NCBI RefSeq assembly: GCF_014191375.1
Contig: NZ_JACHWN010000003.1
Location: 62,001-126,000 of the forward strand
Source of the DNA: Mesorhizobium sp. RMAD-H1
Lineage (GTDB): Bacteria > Pseudomonadota > Alphaproteobacteria > Rhizobiales > Rhizobiaceae
Length of the DNA: 64,000 bases
Reading direction: 5' to 3'
A program made the translations under genes and the position numbers. A model generated the notes under the pieces. It searched no databases. It was not told the DNA's origin and saw only the letters and a list, made by a program, of their open reading frames with translations. The number at the start of each line of letters is the position of its first letter. Within the stretch, counting starts at the first letter, position 1. Below are positions 1-7,484 of the stretch, one piece after another.

Positions 1-859
1 ATTGGCTGAGCGTGCCCTTTTCCACCAGCATGATCGTCATCGAGCGCACATACATGGCGCCGATGCCGAGGCCGATCGCGATGATGAAGAGGTTCTGCGT
101 CAGTGCGAAGGCGCCGATGACGCCATCGAAGGAGAAGCTGGCATCGAGCACCTCCAGATAGAGGAAGGCACCCAGGCCGCCCTTTGCCGCCGCGCTCATC
201 GTTTCCTGCGAGGCATCGAGCAGTCCGCCGATGATCTCCACGAGGAGGAAGGTCAGCAGGCCATAGATGCCGGAGTAGACGAAGGTGTGGGCTTCCTCCG
301 GTGGAAGCAGCATCGAGAAGCCGAAGATGAGGGAAAGAACGAAAGCGACCTCGATGCCCTTGATGGTCGCAAACCGCGCCATCTTGCTCTCCAGCCACTG
401 GATCCAGTGCACGTCCTTCTCGTGATCGAAGAAATAGCTGAGGCCGACCATCATCAGGAAGGTGCCGCCGAAGGCTGCGATCGGCAAATGCGCCTCATGC
501 ATGATGCGGGCATATTCTTCGGGCTTCGAGGCAGCCAGAACAATTGCTTCGATCGGGCCGATATGGGCGGCGATGACCACGATCAGCAGGGGAAAGACGA
601 TACGCATGCCGAAAACGGCGATCAGGATGCCCCACGTCAGGAAGCGACGCTGCCAGACGGGGGTCATGTCCTTGAGCTTGTTGGCATTGACGATGGCGTT
701 ATCAAAGGACAGCGAGATTTCGAGCACCGCGAGCACGGTGCAGATGAAAAAGACGGTCGCCATGCCGCCGAGCGTGCCGGTCGACTGCCATCCGAGCCAG
801 GCGCCGAGCGCCAGGCCGACCGCCGTGACGATGAAAGGCCATTTGAAATAGTTGATCAT
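1..859 (-). CDS. DUF475/TerC-like integral membrane protein (3' end cut by window edge)
   Basis: The reading frame is open from the ATG at 859 to the left edge, giving 286 residues without a stop. An AAGGAGG ribosome site lies about 7 bases upstream of the start. The protein is highly hydrophobic with about eight membrane segments. It has two TerC-type acidic repeats, LSFDNA near residue 50 and FSFDGV near residue 242, each inside a helix and typical of the DUF475 branch of the TerC/LysE-like superfamily. TerC relatives are linked to metal (manganese, tellurite) efflux, but DUF475 itself has no settled substrate. Full-length members are about 340-370 residues, so roughly 60-80 residues are missing. 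The 5' region is unusually rich in inverted repeats (see 1001-1139). Confidence 0.85.
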   Translation of the reverse strand, partial: MINYFKWPFIVTAVGLALGAWLGWQSTGTLGGMATVFFICTVLAVLEISLSFDNAIVNANKLKDMTPVWQRRFLTWGILIAVFGMRIVFPLLIVVIAAHIGPIEAIVLAASKPEEYARIMHEAHLPIAAFGGTFLMMVGLSYFFDHEKDVHWIQWLESKMARFATIKGIEVAFVLSLIFGFSMLLPPEEAHTFVYSGIYGLLTFLLVEIIGGLLDASQETMSAAAKGGLGAFLYLEVLDASFSFDGVIGAFALTQNLFIIAIGLGIGAMYVRSMTIMLVEKGTLSQ

Positions 860-1000
860 TGGTTCGCCTCCTTCGAAAGGGAGGCAATGGTTTCGATGTG
901 GAAATATGGTTCCACAGGGAGAATGCACGCGACCGGAAGGGCGCATGCATGAGGCATGAGATCAGTTTTCATGAGTTGATCAATCCGCCGGCTTGATTTG

Positions 1001-1139
1001 CTGGCGGTACCGACATCACGAGAGCGCCGTAAACTCTCGCCAGAGGGGCCCGGCACCAATGCTCCTCCCGCAGTCCGAGGTCTGTCGCGGGAGCGCCTTT
1101 TACTTAGCAGTGCCGGGCCGAACGTCAAGAGGCACTGCT
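1001..1139. ncRNA. Candidate structured leader RNA with mutually exclusive stems
   Basis: This gap lies between the divergent DUF475 gene and an MFS gene. It contains nested inverted repeats: CTGGCG 1001-1006 with CGCCAG 1038-1043; CGAGAG 1019-1024 with CTCTCG 1034-1039; GGCCCGGCAC 1047-1056 with GTGCCGGGCC 1110-1119 (perfect 10 bp) enclosing CTCCCGC 1065-1071 with GCGGGAG 1087-1093. A fifth stem, AGCAGTGCC 1106-1114 with GGCACTGCT 1131-1139, shares bases with the 10-bp stem, so the two cannot form together. That is the usual layout of a riboswitch or attenuator. The core of the yybP-ykoY manganese riboswitch, often found before TerC-like genes, was looked for and not found. Strand is undetermined because stems read on both strands. 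Confidence 0.35.
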
Positions 1140-1338
1140 GAAAGTTACCGTTTCCCCGACAAGCCATGTCGTTCGGACTGCCTTAATATGCAAATGTCTG
1201 ATCAAATAGAGCAGCCGCCAGCGGGCACGCACCGAAATTTTTCCGATAAGCGTGTCGGCTTTGAAGCGGCTTGTTCGTCTTGCAGGAGAACAGCACCCTG
1301 TGGTGCCGGCGCAATCAAACTTGCCAGGAGGTGTTCCC

Positions 1339-2565
1339 ATGTTGCATGCACAAAGCCAAAGCCCCTATCGCTGGGTGATCGTCGCGGCGGGCGGCCTTCT
1401 GGGCTGCGTCGCGATCGGCGCCATGTTCTCGCTGCCGGTCTTTCTCCTGCCGATCTCCCGCGACACCGGGTGGTCGGTTACCGGCGTGTCCAGCGCCATG
1501 ACGATCGGCTTTCTCGCACTGGCACTGGCAAGCATGATCTGGGGCACGCTGTCGGACCGCTGGGGGCCGCGTCCGGTGGTGTTGATCGGCTCGGCTGTCC
1601 TGGCGGTCTCCCTGGCTCTGGCAAGCCGGGCGACATCCCTCATCGAGTTCCAGCTCGTCTTCGGCCTTGCCGTCGGAGGTGCGACCGCGGCGATCTTCGC
1701 GCCGATGATGGCCTGCGTCACGGGCTGGTTCGAAACCCATCGCAGCCTTGCCGTATCGCTCGTATCGGCCGGTATGGGAATGGCGCCGATGACGATGTCG
1801 CCGCTCGCCGCATGGCTCGTCTCGATCTACGACTGGAGAACGTCGCTCCTCATCATCGCCGCTCTTGCAGCGGCCATCATGATCCCGGCCGCACTTCTGG
1901 TCCGTCGCCCGCCAGCTCTCGACGCTTCGAGCGGCATGGCTGCTTCAGGCGGAGAGCCGCAATCCGGCATCTCCGTGAAGCAGGCGATCCGTTCGCCCCA
2001 GTTCATCATCCTGCTTCTGACGAATTTCTTCTGCTGCGCCACCCATTCCGGCCCGATCTTCCATACGGTGAGCTATGCGATTACCTGCGGCATTCCCATG
2101 ATCGCAGCCGTCTCCATCTACAGCGTGGAAGGGCTGGCCGGCATGGGCGGACGCATCGCCTTCGGCCTCCTTGGAGACCGGCTCGGCGCCAAGCGCACCC
2201 TGGTCTGGGGGCTGTTCCTGCAGGCTTTCGGCGTCCTGGCCTATGCCTTTGTCAGCCAGCTCGGCGCTTTCTATGCCGTGGCGGCGCTGGTCGGCTTCAT
2301 CTATGCCGGCGTCATGCCGCTCTACGCCGTCCTCGCACGCGAGAATTTCCCCTTGCGGATGATGGGGACGGTCATCGGCGGCACGGCGATGGCGGGCAGC
2401 CTGGGCATGGCGACTGGGCCGCTGGCCGGCGGTTTCATCTACGACACCTTCGCCACTTACAGCTGGCTCTATATCGGCTCCTGGGGCATTGGGATCGGCG
2501 CTTTCCTGATCGCCACGACCTTCAAGCCCTTTCCAAAGGCCGCGCCTGTGCCGGCGGCAGCCTAG
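1339..2565 (+). CDS. MFS transporter (12-helix, OFA/MCT-like)
   Basis: A 408-residue major facilitator protein. The ATG at 1339 has AGGAGG 7 bases upstream; an in-frame upstream extension lacks a ribosome site. About twelve hydrophobic segments are visible. The loop after helix 2 carries the MFS motif GTLSDRWGPRP (residues 69-79), and a related GLLGDRLGAKR occurs in the second half. The WSV/GWF-type sequences after helix 1 resemble proton-linked monocarboxylate/oxalate-formate carriers. The substrate cannot be told from sequence; a small organic anion is a reasonable guess. It stands alone, convergent with the downstream nucleotidyltransferase gene 28 bases away. Confidence 0.85.
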   Translation: MLHAQSQSPYRWVIVAAGGLLGCVAIGAMFSLPVFLLPISRDTGWSVTGVSSAMTIGFLALALASMIWGTLSDRWGPRPVVLIGSAVLAVSLALASRATSLIEFQLVFGLAVGGATAAIFAPMMACVTGWFETHRSLAVSLVSAGMGMAPMTMSPLAAWLVSIYDWRTSLLIIAALAAAIMIPAALLVRRPPALDASSGMAASGGEPQSGISVKQAIRSPQFIILLLTNFFCCATHSGPIFHTVSYAITCGIPMIAAVSIYSVEGLAGMGGRIAFGLLGDRLGAKRTLVWGLFLQAFGVLAYAFVSQLGAFYAVAALVGFIYAGVMPLYAVLARENFPLRMMGTVIGGTAMAGSLGMATGPLAGGFIYDTFATYSWLYIGSWGIGIGAFLIATTFKPFPKAAPVPAAA

Positions 2566-2593
2566 GAGAGGGTGCCGGCGATTTGGGGAGCGA

Positions 2594-3367
2594 TTAAAGG
2601 AGGGTCTCCACGCGCTTGCTCAGATCACGGGCTGCGCGTCGGGTTTCTTTCCGATAGGCGCTCCAATCGATTTCCATCGATCCCAAATAACCATCCCGTG
2701 CGTAGCTGACCATTTTGGCCGCCGCGGCGGGCAGGCGGGGTATCGCCCATTCGGCCGCAGCATCCTTGGAAACGAACTCTCCTGTCGTCAGTGTCCGCCA
2801 CATGCGTGCCAGTGTCAGAAGGACGTTGCGCTCGTCTCCCTCGAGCGTGTCGAGCAAAGCGGGAAGCGCATCTCCCATCGCTCGATGCAGATCGGCCTTC
2901 GGGATGATGGGCAGCAGTTGGGCAGGATGGGGACCAGTGAGCACCTTCGCTTCGTGCCTCGCCTGCGCCAGGAGCACGGTCAGTTCCGGATCGGAGCCGG
3001 GTTCCGGCACTTCACCCGCCTCGAATGCTTCACGCAGCCATTCGCCATAGACGAATTCGCTGCGCGCGGGATAGGCCGGACTGGCGAGATCGTCGCGATG
3101 AAAGACGATCAGCTCGATGGGACGCATGATGTCCCCTCTGCCGGGATGTCCCGATATCTTCATCAGCTCGGTCGTCAGCTGCGCGCGCGCTGCATGTGTC
3201 GTCGGCTGATCGATGACGGCAAGCACATCCACGTCGCTGTTGGGATGCAGGCCACCCGCGACGGCCGAGCCGTGGAGATAGGCAGCCAGCAGTGAATGCC
3301 CGAATGTTTGCTTCAGGATCAAGAGCGCCTGCTCCGCCTCGGCAGGAATTGGCACTATTTCGCTCAT
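2594..3367 (-). CDS. AadA-like aminoglycoside 3''-O-nucleotidyltransferase
   Basis: A 257-residue protein of the ANT(3'') family (AadA is about 262 residues). The N-terminal nucleotidyltransferase core has HGSAVAGG (residues 32-39) followed by the metal-binding pair D45 and D47, and E85 sits where the catalytic base of AadA lies. The C-terminal helical domain has YGEW (W110) and GDERNVLLTLARMW (D178). These match the positions of AadA Trp112 and Asp182, which allow both streptomycin and spectinomycin to be used. The start at 3367 has GAGGAGATAG directly upstream. No integron, cassette site or mobile element is present, so this looks like a chromosomal housekeeping copy and not an acquired cassette. 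Resistance is inferred. Confidence 0.85.
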   Translation of the reverse strand: MSEIVPIPAEAEQALLILKQTFGHSLLAAYLHGSAVAGGLHPNSDVDVLAVIDQPTTHAARAQLTTELMKISGHPGRGDIMRPIELIVFHRDDLASPAYPARSEFVYGEWLREAFEAGEVPEPGSDPELTVLLAQARHEAKVLTGPHPAQLLPIIPKADLHRAMGDALPALLDTLEGDERNVLLTLARMWRTLTTGEFVSKDAAAEWAIPRLPAAAAKMVSYARDGYLGSMEIDWSAYRKETRRAARDLSKRVETLL

Positions 3368-3556
3368 CTATCTCCTCGTCTTTCCTGTCCCGGACAGATC
3401 ACCTCATGGTCGGCTAGTCCCTAGCATATTTCTGTTCTTCTTGGTCCGGAGCGCCGGTCACGCGTTTGACGGTGCATTCCTTTCCATGCTCGTATGCCGC
3501 TGCGTCCCATCCAGACGGGCGGAGGTGCTGCGATTTCTTGGGGGAGAGGTGCATTG

Positions 3557-4261
3557 ATGAAGAAAGCGCTGGTGACGGGTGGAGGCCGCGGCATCGGGTT
3601 GGCGGCTGCCCAGGCTCTGTGCGATGCCGGCTATGCGGTTACGGCCACCGCTGTCGATGCCGCCGAGATCGAAGCCATGCCGGAGGGGGCGGGCCTCAGC
3701 GGCTCAGTTCTCGATGTGCGCGACGAGGATGCGGTCAGGGCGCTTCTTTCTTCCTTCGATCGGTTGGACGCGCTGGTCAACTGCGCCGGGCTGATCCGGC
3801 GCGCCGGCGCCGAGTTCGATCCGATGACCTTCGCCGAGGTGCTCGATGTGAACCTCACCGGCACGATGCGGGTCTGCATGGCTGCAAAGTCCCTGCTTGC
3901 CGAAAGCAAGGGCGCGGTCGTCAACACGGCCTCGATGCTTTCCTTCTTCGGCGGCCCGGCGGTTCCCGCCTATACCGCAAGCAAGGGCGGCGTGGCGCAA
4001 CTGACCAAGGCGCTTGCCGTGGCCTGGGCGGGCGAGGGCATCCGCGTCAATGCGGTTGCGCCAGGCTGGATCGCGACCGAGCTGACCCGGCCCCTCTATG
4101 AGGACACCCAGCGTGCCGACCCTATCATCCAGCGCACGCCGATGCGCCGCTGGGGCACGCCGGAGGATGTTGCCGGCCCGATCGTCTTTCTATGTTCCGA
4201 AGCGGCGCGGTTCGTAACCGGTGTCATCCTGCCCGTCGACGGCGGGTATGCAGCAGCCTGA
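3557..4261 (+). CDS. SDR family NAD(P)-dependent oxidoreductase
   Basis: A 234-residue classical short-chain dehydrogenase. Cofactor motif TGGGRGIG is at residues 7-14, NCAG at 75-78, structural N99, and catalytic S126, Y139 and K143. The C-terminal VTGVILPVDGGYA is typical of the 3-oxoacyl-ACP reductase/gluconate dehydrogenase-like group. The start at 3557 follows a purine-rich GGGGGAGAGG; an in-frame start 63 bases upstream is possible but has no ribosome site. It lies 19 bases before a 2,4'-dihydroxyacetophenone dioxygenase-like cupin gene, so the two probably form an operon that acts on a ketone or secondary alcohol. The exact substrate is unknown. Confidence 0.85.
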   Translation: MKKALVTGGGRGIGLAAAQALCDAGYAVTATAVDAAEIEAMPEGAGLSGSVLDVRDEDAVRALLSSFDRLDALVNCAGLIRRAGAEFDPMTFAEVLDVNLTGTMRVCMAAKSLLAESKGAVVNTASMLSFFGGPAVPAYTASKGGVAQLTKALAVAWAGEGIRVNAVAPGWIATELTRPLYEDTQRADPIIQRTPMRRWGTPEDVAGPIVFLCSEAARFVTGVILPVDGGYAAA

Positions 4262-4280
4262 TCAATGGAGGAGAAAAATC

Positions 4281-4769
4281 ATGTCCTATGTTTCCGTCCA
4301 TCCCATGTCGCCGCCCGAGATCGTCACCGCGGCCCTGCCGGAGGATGAGCGCGTCTGGGTCCCACAGGCGCCGAATGTCTGGTTCCGGCCGCTGATGCTC
4401 AACACCGTCCAGGGCGGCTGGTGCAACCTGCTGCGGGTCAGACGGGCCGGCATTCTCAGCCGGCATCGCCATCCCGGCCCGGTGCATGGTTATGTCATCA
4501 AGGGCAAATGGCGCTATCTCGAACATGACTGGATCGCCACCGAAGGCTCCTATGTGTTCGAGCCGCCGGGCGAGACGCACACGCTCACCGTGCCCGATGA
4601 TGTCGAGGAAATGATCACCTTCTTCAATATTTCCGGCTGCATGTATTATGTCGACGAGAACGGCGAGCACACCGGTTTCGAGGATGTCTTCACCAAGATC
4701 GACATGTGCGTCGAGCACTACCGGAAGGTTGGGCTCGGAGAGGATTTCATCCGGCAGTTCGTGCGATAG
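4281..4769 (+). CDS. 2,4'-dihydroxyacetophenone dioxygenase-family cupin
   Basis: A 162-residue single cupin. Candidate metal ligands are H62, H64 and H69 in the first cupin motif and E98/H100 in PPGETHTL of the second. The length and the PNVWFRPL and GFEDVF segments match the 2,4'-dihydroxyacetophenone dioxygenase family, mononuclear iron enzymes that cleave the C-C bond of an aryl alpha-hydroxyketone. GGAGGAG lies 9 bases before the ATG. It follows the SDR gene closely, so the SDR may make or use the hydroxyketone. Many members of this family are uncharacterised, so the native substrate may differ. Confidence 0.78.
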   Translation: MSYVSVHPMSPPEIVTAALPEDERVWVPQAPNVWFRPLMLNTVQGGWCNLLRVRRAGILSRHRHPGPVHGYVIKGKWRYLEHDWIATEGSYVFEPPGETHTLTVPDDVEEMITFFNISGCMYYVDENGEHTGFEDVFTKIDMCVEHYRKVGLGEDFIRQFVR

Positions 4770-4799
4770 CAAAAGTTACAGCGGACAGACTATGGCGAT

Positions 4800-4828
4800 G
4801 TGCCTCTTCCGTCTAGGAGAAGAGGCAC
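4800..4828. terminator. Perfect 10-bp inverted repeat after the cupin gene
   Basis: GTGCCTCTTC 4800-4809 pairs with GAAGAGGCAC 4819-4828 around a 9-base loop, 30 bases after the cupin stop and between convergent genes (cupin +, tetR -). There is no T-run on either side, so this is a possible transcript-end hairpin and not a canonical intrinsic terminator. Confidence 0.4.
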
Positions 4829-4885
4829 GCTTGGCCAGTGTTGGACCAAGCGCTGATGCTCGACGCCGGCAAGACATTGAGCATG

Positions 4886-5473
4886 TCACATTAAAAATAG
4901 CGCTCGCGTCGTCAAAGCACACAGCGCAAGGAGGCGCTCCGGTGGCACCCCGTCCCGCGCCTGGATGGAAAGGCCGTGCAGAAGCGCTGCGAGCGAATCG
5001 CCCATCGCCTGTACCTGCGTTTCAGGGCCCAATTCTCCATCTCTTACCGCTTTTTCCAGACGCGCGACGATAGCGTTGGTCTGCATGAGGCGGCGCTCGG
5101 CAAGCCAATCACGAATCTGTTCGTTTTCCGCGGAACAACTTGTCGCCGCCGAAACGACCAGGCAGCCGCGCGGCCGTCCAGGTCGGGTATAGGTCTCGAC
5201 CGCCTCCCGCAACATGCGATCGACCGCCTCGCGTGCGGTAAGCTCCTCCTCCAGGGCCCGTGCGACGAAGCCCCCCTCCTGCGCCTCATAAAGCGCGACC
5301 GCTTCTCGGAATAGATCTTCCTTCGAGCCAAAGGCCGCATAGATGCGTGCCGGGGCAAGGCCGAGCGTTCCCACCAGGTCGGAGATCGAGGTGCCTTCGT
5401 AACCGCGCTCCCAAAAGGCGTCGCGCGCCTTGAGAAGCGCCTCATCCCGATCAAACTCCCGCGGCCGTGCCAT
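4886..5473 (-). CDS. TetR/AcrR family repressor of the adjacent MFS pump
   Basis: A 195-residue TetR-type regulator. The start at 5473 (MARPREFD, a very common family N-terminus) has GAGGA upstream; the frame continues upstream but through the operator. The helix-turn-helix covers about residues 28-50, with IYAAFGSKEDLF as the recognition-helix end. It is divergent from the 14-helix MFS gene, and the gap between them holds two copies of a 16-bp palindrome (5488-5503 and 5539-5554). Local repression of both genes, relieved by a substrate of the pump, is the expected circuit. The inducer is unknown. Confidence 0.88.
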   Translation of the reverse strand: MARPREFDRDEALLKARDAFWERGYEGTSISDLVGTLGLAPARIYAAFGSKEDLFREAVALYEAQEGGFVARALEEELTAREAVDRMLREAVETYTRPGRPRGCLVVSAATSCSAENEQIRDWLAERRLMQTNAIVARLEKAVRDGELGPETQVQAMGDSLAALLHGLSIQARDGVPPERLLALCALTTRALFLM

Positions 5474-5487
5474 CCAAATCCTCATTG

Positions 5488-5503
5488 TTGAATGATCAAT
5501 CAA
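5488..5503. promoter_or_regulatory. TetR-type operator, copy 1
   Basis: TTGAATGATCAATCAA is a near-perfect 16-bp palindrome of form TTGAnTGATCAnTCAA, 15 bases upstream of the tetR start. Its partner is at 5539-5554; the centres are 51 bp apart, about five helical turns. Confidence 0.7.
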
Positions 5504-5511
5504 TAATTCTC

Positions 5512-5554
5512 TTGACATCGAATTGCAAGCCTGGATTCTTGAGTGATCATTCAA
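5512..5554 (+). promoter_or_regulatory. MFS promoter with TetR operator copy 2
   Basis: TTGACA at 5512-5517 is a consensus -35 element lying between the two operator copies. The weak -10 region (about 5534-5540) abuts or overlaps the second palindrome TTGAGTGATCATTCAA at 5539-5554. A repressor bound there would block the MFS promoter directly. Confidence 0.55.
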
Positions 5555-5578
5555 TAATCCTAGAGGAGATAGATAGAT

Positions 5579-7018
5579 ATGGGTGCTTCGGATCAGTCGG
5601 CGGCCATCGGCGCGCCATCTACGGCAGGAGGATTGGGAGCCCGGCGCGGAGCGACGCTGGCGCTGCTTGCATTTGCCCAGCTCATTATCGCGCTCGATCT
5701 CAACATCGTCTTTGTAGCCCTGCCCGAAATCGGGGCCGGGTTGGGCTTTTCGGAGCAGACGCTGCAGTGGGTCGTCAGCGTATACACCGTCTTCACCGGT
5801 GGCTTTCTGCTATTTGGCGGGCGGGCGGCGGACCTCATCGGCCAGCGGCGCATGTTCATCTTTGCCCTATGGCTTTATGCGCTGTCGTCGCTGGTCGGTG
5901 GACTTGCCTGGAGCCCGGAGATGATCATTGTGGCGCGGGCCGTTCAGGGGATCGGCGGCGCCTTTCTTTTCCCGGCAACGCTTTCGCTGGTCAATCGGCT
6001 CTTCGCAGAAGGGCCTGAACGCAACCGGGCTCTTGCCGTGTGGGGCGGTGCGGGCGCAAGCGGCCTTACCATCGGCTCGCTTGCGGGCGGCTTCCTCACT
6101 GGCGCCTTCGGCTGGCCGTCAGTCTTTTACGTCAATGTCATCCTCGCGGGCATCGGCATTCTGGCGGCCTTTTTCGTTATCCCGCGCGATCCCACGCGAC
6201 ATGAGCATCGCAACTTCGACCTTGCCGGTGCGCTCACGGCGACCGCCGGGACGACCCTCCTCGTTTTTGCTCTGGTGCAGGGGCCGGAATATGGCTGGAG
6301 CGCGCCTGTTATCGTCTGGAGCGCCGGGCTTGCATTGGCCTTCCTCATTGTCTTCGTTCTTATCGAGGCCCTGAGTTCGGATCCGTTGATGCCGCTGCGG
6401 CTCTTTCGCAACCGCAGTCTCGTCGCCGGCATGACCATCACCTTCCTCTATATGGCGACTTTCGGAACGCTGCCCTACTTCCTGACGGTGCTGTTCCAGA
6501 ATGTGCAGGGCTTCACCGCCATGGAAACAGGTTTCGCCTTCCTCATTCCTTCCCTTGCCATCGCCGCAGGCACGCAGCTGGGCGAGCGTCTTGCGACCCG
6601 GTTTTCAATCCGCTCCACCTTGGTTGGCGGCATGCTCGTTGGTGCGGTTGGGACAGGACTGATGGTCCCAGGCGTGGCGGTCGATGCCAGCTACGCGGCA
6701 ATCGCGCCGGGCCTGATCATCTCCGGTATAGGGCAGGGCATCGTGTGGACGGGCATGTGGATCGCCGCCGCTTCCGGTGTTCATCACGACGAGCAGGGTG
6801 TCGCTTCGGGCATGGCTTCGACCATGCTCAATGTGGGCAATGCCATTGGTCTCGCCATATTGATCGCCATCGCCAATCGGCATCTTGACGGGTTGACGGG
6901 CGAGACTCTGCAGAAAGCCGTCACAGAGGGCATGCAACTCGCCTTCTGGCTTGCCGCTGCCGGCATTCTGCTCAGCATCCTCGTCGCACTGTGTTCGCAT
7001 CGCCGGGCGATGGCTTGA
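5579..7018 (+). CDS. MFS drug efflux transporter, DHA2 (EmrB/QacA) type
   Basis: A 479-residue membrane protein with about 14 predicted helices, the hallmark of the DHA2 group of proton-driven drug pumps. GGRAADLIGQRRMF after helix 2 is the MFS motif A, and the GPAGASGLTIGSLAGG-like segment in helix 5 corresponds to the antiporter motif C. AGAGGAG lies about 10 bases before the ATG. It is divergent from, and probably controlled by, the TetR gene. No membrane-fusion partner is adjacent, so it likely works alone in the inner membrane. Substrate unknown. Confidence 0.85.
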   Translation: MGASDQSAAIGAPSTAGGLGARRGATLALLAFAQLIIALDLNIVFVALPEIGAGLGFSEQTLQWVVSVYTVFTGGFLLFGGRAADLIGQRRMFIFALWLYALSSLVGGLAWSPEMIIVARAVQGIGGAFLFPATLSLVNRLFAEGPERNRALAVWGGAGASGLTIGSLAGGFLTGAFGWPSVFYVNVILAGIGILAAFFVIPRDPTRHEHRNFDLAGALTATAGTTLLVFALVQGPEYGWSAPVIVWSAGLALAFLIVFVLIEALSSDPLMPLRLFRNRSLVAGMTITFLYMATFGTLPYFLTVLFQNVQGFTAMETGFAFLIPSLAIAAGTQLGERLATRFSIRSTLVGGMLVGAVGTGLMVPGVAVDASYAAIAPGLIISGIGQGIVWTGMWIAAASGVHHDEQGVASGMASTMLNVGNAIGLAILIAIANRHLDGLTGETLQKAVTEGMQLAFWLAAAGILLSILVALCSHRRAMA

Positions 7019-7142
7019 GAAAAAACAGGAAGACGCTTGTCGGTGCCATTCTGCACGGGTTGGGGGACGCATTAATCCTGATGTTCTGGACATCATCCTG
7101 CATTGATGATATCGCTATTGTAAAGCTTCAAGGAGGCGTTTT

Positions 7143-7406
7143 GTGATCACCGCCGCGCAGATGCGTGCTGCCCGTGCGCTCCTGGGGATCGACCAGCGAC
7201 AGCTTGCGGAACTCGCCGGCGTGTCGGTGCCGACCATCCAGCGTATGGAAGCAAGCCAGGGCAATGTGCGCGGGGTGATCGACTCCCTGACGAAGATCGT
7301 CGAGGCGCTCGATCGCGCAGGCATCGAGCTCATCGGCGAAAATGCTGTCAGCAGCGGTGGCGGGAGAGGCGTTCGCCTCAAGCAGCCACCGCAGGAACAG
7401 CGCTGA
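7143..7406 (+). CDS. Small XRE-family helix-turn-helix regulator
   Basis: An 87-residue protein consisting of little more than a lambda-repressor-like HTH: ITAAQMRAARALLGIDQRQL, then LAGVSVPTIQRMEAS as the recognition region, and a basic tail. It starts at GTG 7143 with AAGGAGG 6 bases upstream. It lies 78 bases before the SulP transporter gene on the same strand. In alphaproteobacteria this type of small HTH protein is often found immediately upstream of SulP genes, so it probably regulates its neighbour. Confidence 0.85.
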   Translation: MITAAQMRAARALLGIDQRQLAELAGVSVPTIQRMEASQGNVRGVIDSLTKIVEALDRAGIELIGENAVSSGGGRGVRLKQPPQEQR

Positions 7407-7484
7407 TTTTGAAGCCGCAGAGCGGCGCCGACCCCAACCCGGCCGACGATCCCGCCCGTATCGTGATTGTGCGAAAGGATTGTC

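Noticed and set aside
2-952. A 316-codon plus-strand open frame at the left edge
   Set aside because: It is antisense to the hydrophobic DUF475/TerC-like frame on the minus strand, which has a ribosome site, membrane helices and acidic motifs; the plus frame is low-complexity and charged like a shadow.
1001-1139. yybP-ykoY manganese riboswitch before the DUF475 gene
   Set aside because: The conserved GGGGAGUAG/ACAUACUC core was looked for on both strands and not found, so only a generic structured RNA is proposed.
4800-4828. Small RNA in the cupin-tetR gap
   Set aside because: Only one hairpin, no T-run and no promoter-like sequence; better explained as a transcript end.
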